Source: Opitutaceae bacterium
GTDB taxonomy: Bacteria; Verrucomicrobiota; Verrucomicrobiia; Opitutales; Opitutaceae
Length of the DNA stretch: 12,797 bases
Direction: 5' to 3'
NCBI GenBank assembly: GCA_025352845.1
Contig: JANXSC010000149.1
Span: forward strand, 1 to 12,797
Shown: piece after piece, positions 1 through 6,372 of the stretch
Layout: every line of letters begins with the position of its first letter
Numbering within the stretch: position 1 is the stretch's first letter
Made by a program: the position numbers and the translations under genes
Notes under the pieces: generated by a model
What the model was told of the DNA's origin: nothing
Databases searched by the model: none
What the model saw: the letters and a program-made list of their open reading frames with translations, nothing else

Positions 1-243
1 CTCGTGCGCCGCATCGCGCGCACGCGCAAGGCCGAGCTCACCAGCCTCGGCGTCTGGGTTTTCCACGGGGCCAAAGATCCGACCGTCCCGCTTGAGGAAT
101 CGCAGCAGATGGTCGATGCCCTCAAGAAAGCCGGCGCCACCGACGTGCAGTTCACGATTTATCCCGAGGCGAAACACGACTCGTGGACCGAGTCTTACGC
201 GAACCCGGAACTCTACGCGTGGTTGTTGAAGCACACGCGGTAG
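1..243 (+). CDS. alpha/beta hydrolase, C-terminal fragment (5' end outside window)
   Basis: The frame is open from the first base, and 80 residues remain before the TAG stop. They look like the C-terminal lobe of a prolyl-oligopeptidase/dienelactone-hydrolase type serine hydrolase. The segment VFHGAKDPTVPLEES carries the usual HGxxDxxVP motif, and its Asp (residue 26 of the visible part) is the likely triad acid. YPEAKHDSW supplies the likely triad His (visible residue 59). The nucleophile Ser would lie upstream of the window. The GAKDPTVP and YPEAKHD pairing is typical of phospholipase/carboxylesterase-like and PHB-depolymerase-like proteins that Verrucomicrobiota export, but the substrate cannot be told from this fragment. 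A 101-nt gap follows before the next gene, with no convincing terminator. Confidence 0.8.
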   Translation, partial: LVRRIARTRKAELTSLGVWVFHGAKDPTVPLEESQQMVDALKKAGATDVQFTIYPEAKHDSWTESYANPELYAWLLKHTR

Positions 244-344
244 GACCGCCCACTCATCCCACGGTGGCGTAGCCCCGATTGACATCGCCGTCCAGCCGGA
301 CGAACTTCCGCGATGCTGGCGGGTAACCGCTTTTCCCTTCGACC

Positions 345-572
345 ATGAGTGCAACGACCGAGCTGACGGTGGCACTGCCCGAAAACGTCTCCCGCGAGGA
401 GGCGCAGTTGGCGCTGGCCGTCCGCTTGTTTCAGCAGGGCAAGGTCTCCTTGGGCCAGGCCGCGGCGATTGCCGTGCTGTCGAAGCGTGCGTTCATTGAG
501 GTGTTGGGGCGTGAAGGCGTGCCCGTCGTCAATTACCCGGCTGACGAATTGAGCGGGGAAATGCGCGGGTGA
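345..572 (+). CDS. UPF0175 family antitoxin-like protein
   Basis: This 75-residue protein fits the UPF0175 family, small DNA-binding-type proteins usually found as the antitoxin partner of PIN-domain DUF3368 proteins. The family pattern is visible: a helical segment EEAQLALAVRLFQQGKVSLG, then QAAAIAVLSKRAFIEVLGREG (residues about 38-58), then the C-terminal VPVVNYPADEL. The KVSLGQAA...SKRAFIEVL stretch is the predicted helix-turn-helix-like part. Its TGA stop overlaps the GTG start of the next gene by 4 bases (GTGA, 569-572), so the two are probably translationally coupled. The ATG at 345 has no Shine-Dalgarno sequence; its leader is pyrimidine-rich (CTTTTCCCTTCGACC). Autoregulation of the pair is expected from other toxin-antitoxin operons but is not shown by the sequence. 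Confidence 0.8.
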   Translation: MSATTELTVALPENVSREEAQLALAVRLFQQGKVSLGQAAAIAVLSKRAFIEVLGREGVPVVNYPADELSGEMRG

Positions 573-1018
573 GCCAGATTGTCGTCAGCGACAGCACGTG
601 CCTAATCGCGTTGGAAAGAATTCGGCGCCTCGATCTGCTGCCGGCGGTGTTCGACCAAATTTGGATTCCGCCTGCGGTGGCCGGTGGAGTTTGGCCAGGC
701 GTTCCCGTGGCTGCTGGTGCGCGCGCCGACGAATGCCTCGGCGGTGGCAGCCTACGAGGCATTGGTGGACGCCGGCGAGGCCGCGGCCATTGCGCTGGCG
801 GCCGAACTGACGTGCGAGGTCATACTCGACGACCTGCAAGCGCGGCGCTTGGCCGCGCGCCAAGGCGTGCGTTGTGTCGGACTGCTCGGCGTGTTGCTGC
901 GCGCCAAACAAGCCGGCCAGCTCGCGGCGGTGCGGCCGTTGATCGACGCGCTGCGCGCTCAAAATTTTCACGTGTCTGCGCCGCTCGTGGCCGAAGCGCT
1001 CCGGTTGGCCGGGAGTAG
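569..1018 (+). pseudogene. DUF3368/PIN-domain toxin-like gene with two compensating frameshifts
   Basis: Translation from the GTG at 569 gives a good DUF3368 start: IVVSDSTCLIAL (PIN acidic residue Asp8), then LDLLPAVFDQIWIPPAVA. At about 683 the homology moves to the next frame, continuing VEFGQAFPWLLVRAP, then VDAGEAAAIALAAEL (second acidic position) and VILDDLQARRLAARQGV (further acidic residues), and closing with GLLGVLLRAKQAGQL and FHVSAPLVAEALRLAG. One extra G at 683/684 explains the first shift. One missing G in the GGG at 1011-1013 would then give LAGE followed by TAG at 1016-1018, the usual kind of family ending. The repaired product would be 149 residues, close to family length. As written, the protein either leaves its true frame after residue 38 or, if only the first shift is repaired, runs on to 1205 through the convergent neighbour. 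It could be a true pseudogene or two assembly errors. The family usually encodes a ribonuclease-like toxin. Confidence 0.75.
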
Positions 1019-1075
1019 CGGCGAGCGCCAGCACGGACAGCGCCAAGCTGTGAACCGCGTCTCGTTCCGCTCGGC

Positions 1076-1474
1076 TTATTTCGCAGCCAGCTTCTCCCGC
1101 TTTGCCACGATGTCGTATTCTGCGACGTCGCCGACCTTGCGGTGCAGCTTCAATTCGTCGCCGACGAGCTTGCCCTTGTATTCGACGCGGATTTCCTGGT
1201 CCTGAAACTTCACGATCTCGGCAAACGACACTTCGTCCTTCGCGATCTTGCCGTCCTTGAGTTCGGCTTCGCCTTTCTGCTCAATGCGTTCGAAGGTGGC
1301 CTTGCCGGTGAGTTTGCCGTCGGCACCGGCTTTCAGATCGAAGACGTAGATCTGCTTCCCGATCTGGCTTTCAAATTCGGCGCGCCACTTGCCGTCGATG
1401 TCGGCGGCACGGGCGGAGGTGAGCGAGGCGAAGGCAAACGCGAGGGCGGCGAGGAGCTTGAGGGAGGTTTTCAT
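1076..1474 (-). CDS. small secreted protein of unknown function
   Basis: The product has 132 residues with a clear Sec signal peptide: Lys near the start, a hydrophobic core LLAALAFAFASLTS, and a probable cleavage site after ARA-A (about residue 23-24). The mature part begins ADIDGKWRAEF and is made of short alternating polar strands (GKQIYVFDLKAGADGKLTGKATF, then a Lys/Glu-rich middle, then VEYKGKLVGDELKLHRKVG). This looks like a small all-beta, lipocalin-like periplasmic fold. Similar proteins beginning with DIDGKW are common in Acidobacteria and Verrucomicrobiota without known function. No catalytic motif and no cysteine is visible. The gene converges on the toxin-like gene and lies downstream of a palindromic repeat. 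The ATG has a pyrimidine-rich leader (CCTTTTTCCCCTCAAA) and no Shine-Dalgarno sequence. Confidence 0.75.
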   Translation of the reverse strand: MKTSLKLLAALAFAFASLTSARAADIDGKWRAEFESQIGKQIYVFDLKAGADGKLTGKATFERIEQKGEAELKDGKIAKDEVSFAEIVKFQDQEIRVEYKGKLVGDELKLHRKVGDVAEYDIVAKREKLAAK

Positions 1475-1560
1475 TTTGAGGGGAAAAAGGAAGGGTGATG
1501 GCCGAAGTGTGAGGAGTGAAAGGAGATAGTCGAAAACGCGAGGGCGTGTTGGCGGAGTCT

Positions 1561-1645
1561 GTCATTGCGAGCCCGGGTCGCCGGGCGCGGCAATCCATGT
1601 GATTTTTCAGCTGGATCGCCGCGTCGCTTCGCTCCTCGCGATGAC
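1561..1645. repeat. dispersed palindromic repeat, GTCATTGCGAG type
   Basis: This is an intergenic element with inverted ends. GTCATTGCGAG (1561-1571) pairs with CTCGCGATGAC (1635-1645), with one mismatch. An inner pair CGGCAATCCA (1588-1597) and TGGATCGCCG (1612-1621) also has one mismatch. The right arm, read on the minus strand, is close to the well-known dispersed element GTCATTGCGAGGAGCGAAGC, which recurs in unrelated bacterial genomes. The left arm differs in its middle (a CCCGGG-rich stretch), so the hairpin has an imperfect internal section. It lies in the 191-nt gap between two minus-strand genes and could act as a 3' mRNA stem. No transposase is nearby. Confidence 0.8.
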
Positions 1646-1665
1646 AATCGTTTCGGGATCATTTC

Positions 1666-2826
1666 TCACCGCAACTGCACGTCCCACACTTTCGAGCGGC
1701 GCGAGGTCGTGCCGTCGGCGGTCGTGATTTCCAAGATGGTCACGTAGCTGCCGGGCCTCGGGAAGGTGTGGAGCGGGTGTTGTTCGGTCGAGGAGGCGCC
1801 GTCGCCGAAGTCCCATTTCCATGCGGTGATTTTTTCGTTCACCAGCGACTCGTCTTTGAATGCCACGAGCCGGCGATCCGGATCGACCACGCTGAAACTC
1901 CACCGCGCGTCGAGCGCGGGCCGCAACGCGGGCTCCAGCGGCATCAGTTGAAACGCGCACAGTTCCGAGGCGTGGCCGTAGGAGGTGCGGTGCCGGGAGA
2001 GCGTCCAAAATCCGTTGTTCCCGCGTGCCTTCACATCGTCGTAATCGATCACGATGAAGCTGAGGCCGATGATTTTGTTTTCGCGCAGCACGGACTCGAC
2101 CGCGCGCGCCGGGCCCTCGGCGCCGGCGTAGTCGAAGGGCGTGATCCAGAATTCGAGCGTAAGCTTGCCGGGCTCGCCGGGCTTGAAATCGAAACGGCTC
2201 TTCGCGTTGGCCCACGGAAACTCCTTCGTCCACGTCGCGGCGTTCCACGCCATGCACCAGTCCTTGCCGGCGGCGGGCGTGAACACGTGGTAGTTCTGCG
2301 CGTGCGCGCCCTGAATCGCCCAGTGCGCGTCGGTGGCGGAGATGCGCGCGTCGCGCGAGGCCGCGGGCGCGCCGACCTTCTCGGTGTTGAAGCGGGCGTT
2401 CGCACCCGGCGGAATCAGCGGCCCGCCCGAGGCGTCGCCATCGACGATGATTTCGAGCGTGTCGTTGTGCAGGCCGGGATCGGCGAAGTCCCAATAGTTG
2501 TCGTAGGCCTCGTAGAGCACGTAGAGGCGGTTGAGCCCCTTGACCCAGCCGACGCGGATTTTCACATCGAGGTTCTGCGGATCGCGCACGCGATTCGGTT
2601 TCCCGTCATCGACAAACTGGTCGAGCCCGATCGCGTAGCTGTCAGGCACCATCGCCCAATCGCTCGCATCGCCGTCGATGCGCGGAATCTGATCCTGCGG
2701 AAACTGGAAAACCTTGAACGTGATCTCGGGGCGATCGAGGGCGTGGAGGTAAGGGGCCGGGAACAACGCGAGCGCACATGCGAGCCGGCTGGAGGAAAGA
2801 AACCTACGAGCGAATGGAGGCGGCAT
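1666..2826 (-). CDS. exported CBM9-like sugar-binding protein with C-terminal PKD domain
   Basis: The product has 386 residues. A basic N-terminus and hydrophobic stretch (residues about 8-29, ending YLHA) form a signal peptide. Residues about 33-300 resemble the carbohydrate-binding family 9-like (DOMON-type) domain: the opening IPRIDGDASDWAMVP is the characteristic IDGxxxDW motif, followed by strands LYVLYEAYDN and NDTLEIIVDGD. Residues 331-383 form a PKD domain with its signature WDFGDGASSTEQHPLHTF (338-355) and closing YVTILEITTADG. No glycoside hydrolase domain is present, so binding or scaffolding is likelier than catalysis. The start at 2826 was chosen because it opens the signal peptide; upstream sequence in frame is Arg-rich shadow translation. 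The gene follows the 2862-4571 gene by 35 nt on the same strand, so the two probably form an operon. Confidence 0.82.
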   Translation of the reverse strand: MPPPFARRFLSSSRLACALALFPAPYLHALDRPEITFKVFQFPQDQIPRIDGDASDWAMVPDSYAIGLDQFVDDGKPNRVRDPQNLDVKIRVGWVKGLNRLYVLYEAYDNYWDFADPGLHNDTLEIIVDGDASGGPLIPPGANARFNTEKVGAPAASRDARISATDAHWAIQGAHAQNYHVFTPAAGKDWCMAWNAATWTKEFPWANAKSRFDFKPGEPGKLTLEFWITPFDYAGAEGPARAVESVLRENKIIGLSFIVIDYDDVKARGNNGFWTLSRHRTSYGHASELCAFQLMPLEPALRPALDARWSFSVVDPDRRLVAFKDESLVNEKITAWKWDFGDGASSTEQHPLHTFPRPGSYVTILEITTADGTTSRRSKVWDVQLR

Positions 2827-2861
2827 GGGAAATACGAATGGGAGGCGACGGGAAAAGAACG

Positions 2862-4571
2862 TCAGGGTAACGACTGGAGCTGCGTTTGCAGGTGCGCGGC
2901 GCGCTCGCGGGTGGCGTCGTCGGTCGCGATGAGCACGGCGATTTCGAGGTAGGCGGCGGCATCTTCGCGGAAGCCCTCGCGGAGGTAGAGTTCGCCGGTG
3001 CGCAGCGCGAGATCGGGGCGGCGTGGGAAGAGCCGCACGCCCTCGTCGAACACGGCGAGGTGGCCGCGCGTCGGCTTCGTGGCGACGTGCAGCCACACTT
3101 CGCCGATGAGCGAGTAAACTTCTGGCAGCGGGGGCTGCTGTGCGCGCGCGGCAAAGAGCGGCCCGAGCACTTCCGACGCCTGCGTCACACTGAGGCGGCC
3201 GTCGCCGCCCGCGGGTTGCGCGCCGAATTCCTCGAAGCGCAGCCGCGCGAGTTCATAGTTCGCGCGCGGGCGGATCGGGCCGAGGCGTGCGGCGGTCTCG
3301 AGCAGTTCGCGTGCACCGACGGCGTTGCCGGCGTCGGCCTCGCACAGCCCCATCACCGCGAGGAGGCGCGGGTCGCGGTCGTCGCGATCGTAGGCGCGCT
3401 TCAGGGTGCGGCGCGCCTGCTCGAGATATTTGGGCGCGAGATCGGGCGAGATGTTTTTCACGAACGGAACCTCGAGACGCTCCCAGTCGCCCTTGAGGCG
3501 CGCGATCTCGCCATCGGTGGCGTTGCGCAACATGAGCGGCGCGGGCTTCGGCAGTTTCGCCGGTTTGAAATTCACGGGGCGCCGTATGGCGGCCGGCAGA
3601 TACGCGGTCAGCCGCGCATGCACCGCGGCGAAATCCTCGCCGAAGCACTCGCTAAACACGGCCTCCGTCGCGGCGAGCCCGGCGGTGCGCTCGACAAATT
3701 TCCACAACGCCGCACGGTGCGCACCGGCATCGGCCTCGAGGCCCCAGCGCACGAGGAGCGCGGCTTGCGCCTGCCACGCCTTGATCGGATCAAAGGTGAA
3801 CGGCTCGGTGGGCGACGCGAAGTGGTTCGCCAGAAAATCCGCGAGGGGCTGCACGGGCGGCGCGGTCTTCGGGTCTTTTTTCACGGCGTCGGTGTGCGTT
3901 TCGGCGATCCACGAAAGCGCCGCGAGCGTGAGCCGGTCGCTTTCGTAGGTCGTCTGCGCGTAGAGCGTGAGCAGCCCGCTCACAAACCAGAGCGGCAGCG
4001 CCGGCACGCGGCCCTTCACCAAAAAGGAAATGTAGTCGTGCGTGAGCGCGAGCCGCTCGGCGTCAAAATCGTCGCGCCGCACGATCATGAAGACCGCCAT
4101 CGCGTCGCGATCCCAGAGGCGGAGGTTGGGGAGGAAGCTCAGCCGGCGCACGGACGGCGGCGTGATGCGCATGCCGCGGAATCCCGGCGACGGCGAAAAA
4201 TCCTCGGGCGGCTCGATGCCGTTGGGCCGGAGCATCCGCGCAATCACCTCGCGCGAGGCGGCGGGTTGCAGTTCCTCGTCGTAGAGGATGAGCGTGCGCG
4301 GCAGCGAGCACTGGAGCTGGAGCGAAGGCGGGAGCATCTCGGCGAGCAAGTGGTGGAGCCGCTGGTGCGTCGCGACGATGCGGCGCGTGGCGGCGTCGTT
4401 GCAGCGCGCGAGAATCTCGTAGCCCGGGGCCTCGGCGTAGCGCCAGGGCGGGCCCTTGCTCGCCTCCTCGACGATGAAGGGCGGGAGCGCCACCGCATCA
4501 TCGGCCGCCGCGCCGCGCGTCGCGAAGAGCAGCGGCACGCAGGCGAGGAAAAACAAACAGGGGCGGCGCAT
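2862..4571 (-). CDS. exported protein with degenerate gluzincin-like domain and helical-repeat C-terminus
   Basis: The product has 569 residues starting at MRRPCLFFLACVPLLFA, a signal peptide with probable cleavage near RGAAA (about residue 23). The part around 170-205 matches the layout of secreted DUF1570/M48-like metallopeptidase domains, where HExxH is followed by PLWLNEGLAE. Here the motif reads LTHDYISFL (His178 kept, Glu and second His replaced by Asp and Ser), then LPLWFVSGLLTLYAQ, where the Glu that would be the third zinc ligand is Ser. All but one of the metal and catalytic residues are lost, so it is probably inactive. From about 400 to 569 are helical repeats resembling TPR (for example DPRLLAVMGLCEADAGNAVG and PDLALRTGELYLREGFREDA), suited to protein contacts. 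It heads a probable two-gene operon with the CBM9/PKD gene. Its leader is C-rich with no Shine-Dalgarno sequence. Family placement is by motif only. Confidence 0.72.
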   Translation of the reverse strand: MRRPCLFFLACVPLLFATRGAAADDAVALPPFIVEEASKGPPWRYAEAPGYEILARCNDAATRRIVATHQRLHHLLAEMLPPSLQLQCSLPRTLILYDEELQPAASREVIARMLRPNGIEPPEDFSPSPGFRGMRITPPSVRRLSFLPNLRLWDRDAMAVFMIVRRDDFDAERLALTHDYISFLVKGRVPALPLWFVSGLLTLYAQTTYESDRLTLAALSWIAETHTDAVKKDPKTAPPVQPLADFLANHFASPTEPFTFDPIKAWQAQAALLVRWGLEADAGAHRAALWKFVERTAGLAATEAVFSECFGEDFAAVHARLTAYLPAAIRRPVNFKPAKLPKPAPLMLRNATDGEIARLKGDWERLEVPFVKNISPDLAPKYLEQARRTLKRAYDRDDRDPRLLAVMGLCEADAGNAVGARELLETAARLGPIRPRANYELARLRFEEFGAQPAGGDGRLSVTQASEVLGPLFAARAQQPPLPEVYSLIGEVWLHVATKPTRGHLAVFDEGVRLFPRRPDLALRTGELYLREGFREDAAAYLEIAVLIATDDATRERAAHLQTQLQSLP

Positions 4572-4641
4572 GGGCGGGTGGGCGGAGGCTCGCACGACAA
4601 CTTTCGGCGAGGAGGGGCGCTTTCCCACGCGCCCGGGCGGG

Positions 4642-4668
4642 AAAAAAACGGCGGTTGGGAAACCGCCG
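4642..4668 (-). terminator. intrinsic terminator after the Gfo/Idh/MocA gene
   Basis: Read on the minus strand, CGGCGGTT (4661-4668) pairs perfectly with AACCGCCG (4649-4656) around a TCCC loop, and seven T follow (A-tract 4642-4648 on the plus strand). The stem begins 18 nt after the TAG stop of the oxidoreductase gene. It separates that gene from the downstream exported-protein pair, which therefore needs its own promoter. Confidence 0.92.
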
Positions 4669-4686
4669 CTCCGTTTTGAACCTCGC

Positions 4687-6252
4687 CTACGTCGCGCGCG
4701 AAAGATCGGGCACGACGAACGGCGCGCGATACGGGCGCGTGAGGAGCGCATTCGCCGCGGCGGCATCGGGGCCGGTGAAGCGCTCGGCCTTCGCATCGAC
4801 CGTCAGCGTCAGGCCGAGGGTGGCGGGAGTTTTGCCGAGGTTCACGCCGTTCTTGCCGAGGTGTTCGGTCATGCGGCCGTAGGCTTCGACGAGCGGGGTG
4901 TTGCCCTGGATTTTTTCGGCGAGCGCCGCGGGCGCGGTGGCGCGGCCGAGCTGGTGCGAGATGTTGCCGAGATGGCAGAGCGCACTCGACACGTGGCCTT
5001 CGAGGATCGGGCCACGCAGGTCGGCGAGTTTCCGGCTGCGCACGACGTCGATGAAATTTTTCATGTGGCCGTCACTGCCCTTGAATTCCTTCAGCATCTT
5101 CCCGTCGCGGTCGTAGGCCGTGGCGGAGAAATAACTGGAGGAAACGACGTAGCCGCCCTCGCAATCGACGACGTTGCCCACGCCGACCCCGCGGTATTTG
5201 TCCATCGCGCCGCCGCGCGCGCCCGCGGCCTCCGCCGCGGCTTCGTCACCACTCGCGGCCGCGACCGCCGCGCCGGCACCCGCCGGCAATCCGCGCACCT
5301 CGAAGATCAGCGGCGCGGTGGCGTAGTCGTGGATCACGACCTGGGTGTTGGGCGTGTTGCCGTCGTCGTCGTAGCCGAGACGGCCGCCGATGCTGAGCGT
5401 GTGGCGCGGGAGGCCGGCCTCGCCGAGGAACCAGCGCGCGACGTCCATCTGGTGGATGCCTTGGTTGCCGACGTCGCCGTTGCCAGTGAGATAGTCCCAG
5501 TGCCAGTCGTAGTGGAGTTTCTTGCGGTGCAGCTCGACCGCGGGCGCGGGGCCGGACCAGATATCGTAGTTGGCGGTGGCGGGCGCAGGCTGCGGGCCGG
5601 AGGTCTTGCCGATGCTGCCGCGAAACTTGTAACAGAACCCGCGCGACGCCGTGATTTTCCCGAGATTGCCCGCCCGCACCCACGAGACGGCTTCGCGCAA
5701 GCCGTCGCCCGAACGGATCTGTGTGCCGCACTGGACGACGCGGTTGTATTTCGTCGCGGCGGTGACGAGCTGCCGGCCTTCCCAGACGTTGTGCGAAACG
5801 GGTTTCTCGACGTAAACATCCTTGCCCGCCTGCAAAGCCCAGATGGCGCCGAGCGAATGCCAGTGGTTCGGCGTCGCGATCGTCACGGCGTCGATGTCCG
5901 GCGCAGCGAGGAGTTCGCGGATGTCGGTGAAGGTTTTCGCGTTGGCGTAGGGTGACGGCGCGTCACTGCCCTTGCCGGCCTTGCTGCGGCGACCGCCGCC
6001 ATTTTTCACGCGGTCGAGCACGGCGGTGTCGGGATCGCAGAGGGCGACGACGCGCACGCCGCTGATGCCGGCGAGGCTGCCGAGGTGGCTGCCGCCGCGG
6101 CCGTTGAGACCGATGACGGCGACGCGGAGATCGCCATTGGCGCCGGCGACCTGGGCCCAGGAGCGGGCGGAGAACGTCGCGGTGGCGGCACCGGCGACCG
6201 CGGTGTTGCGGAGAAACGCGCGGCGCGTGAGGTGATTGATGTAGAGGGGCAT
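4687..6252 (-). CDS. Tat-exported Gfo/Idh/MocA family oxidoreductase
   Basis: The product has 521 residues. The N-terminus HLTRRAFLRNTAVAGAATATF is a twin-arginine signal (Arg10-Arg11) ending near RSWAQ, so the enzyme is expected to be exported folded with its cofactor. The Rossmann segment LRVAVIGLNGRGGSHLGSL (42-60) binds NAD(P). TPNHWHSLGAIWALQAGKDVYVEKP includes the family EKP motif (149-151; Lys150 is the usual catalytic lysine). GNQGIHQMDVARWFLG (262-277) is the second family motif, with the His and Asp used in sugar oxidation. Substrates of such proteins are usually sugars, inositols or glycosides; the substrate here is unknown. An Ala/Gly/Glu-rich stretch at about 324-349 looks like a low-complexity insertion. 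The leader is C-rich followed by an A-tract, without a Shine-Dalgarno sequence. A strong terminator follows, and the DUF6807 gene lies upstream on the same strand. Confidence 0.93.
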   Translation of the reverse strand: MPLYINHLTRRAFLRNTAVAGAATATFSARSWAQVAGANGDLRVAVIGLNGRGGSHLGSLAGISGVRVVALCDPDTAVLDRVKNGGGRRSKAGKGSDAPSPYANAKTFTDIRELLAAPDIDAVTIATPNHWHSLGAIWALQAGKDVYVEKPVSHNVWEGRQLVTAATKYNRVVQCGTQIRSGDGLREAVSWVRAGNLGKITASRGFCYKFRGSIGKTSGPQPAPATANYDIWSGPAPAVELHRKKLHYDWHWDYLTGNGDVGNQGIHQMDVARWFLGEAGLPRHTLSIGGRLGYDDDGNTPNTQVVIHDYATAPLIFEVRGLPAGAGAAVAAASGDEAAAEAAGARGGAMDKYRGVGVGNVVDCEGGYVVSSSYFSATAYDRDGKMLKEFKGSDGHMKNFIDVVRSRKLADLRGPILEGHVSSALCHLGNISHQLGRATAPAALAEKIQGNTPLVEAYGRMTEHLGKNGVNLGKTPATLGLTLTVDAKAERFTGPDAAAANALLTRPYRAPFVVPDLSRAT

Positions 6253-6301
6253 TTTTTTTCGAGGGGGGAGTGGGGTTTGGGGTCTCGGGTTTTGGGTCTA
6301 G

Positions 6302-6369
6302 GTAGGGCGGGCTTCAGCCCGCCATGAACACGATTCGCTCTTTCCAAGGCAGGCTGAAGCCCGCCCTAC
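6302..6369. repeat. REP-like palindrome, GGCGGGCTTCAGCCCGCC type
   Basis: The left arm GTAGGGCGGGCTTCAGCC (6302-6319) is exactly inverted as GGCTGAAGCCCGCCCTAC (6352-6369). Pairing continues inward for three more bases after one mismatch. The left arm with the next four bases contains its own 8-bp palindrome (GGCGGGCT-TC-AGCCCGCC). The element fills most of the 120-nt gap between the DUF6807 stop and the oxidoreductase start. It starts 3 nt after that stop, where it could form a strong stem in the mRNA. This is the structure of REP/BIME elements moved by RAYT transposases, although no RAYT gene is in the window. Confidence 0.85.
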
Positions 6370-6372
6370 TCG

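Noticed and set aside
279..307. Perfect TTGACA at 279-284 as a promoter for the toxin-antitoxin pair
   Set aside because: No acceptable -10 box occurs 16-18 nt downstream (GAACTT at best), so the match may be chance.
1019..1205. Extension of the toxin-like middle frame to 1205
   Set aside because: It runs 130 nt into the convergent secreted-protein gene and loses family-like sequence after LAG; a lost base at the GGG run explains it better.
1768..2952. Plus-strand open frame of 394 codons opposite the CBM9/PKD gene
   Set aside because: It has low-complexity composition and lies fully antisense to a gene with clear signal peptide, IDGDASDW and WDFGDG motifs.
2886..4679. Long plus-strand open frame (597 codons) opposite the pseudo-peptidase gene
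   Set aside because: Its translation is rich in Arg, Gly, Ala and Glu and has no domain, while the opposite strand shows a signal peptide and ordered domains. It is a GC-driven shadow frame.
4456..5955. Long plus-strand open frame (499 codons) opposite the oxidoreductase gene
   Set aside because: The minus strand encodes an unmistakable Gfo/Idh/MocA protein here, and the plus frame has no recognisable motif.
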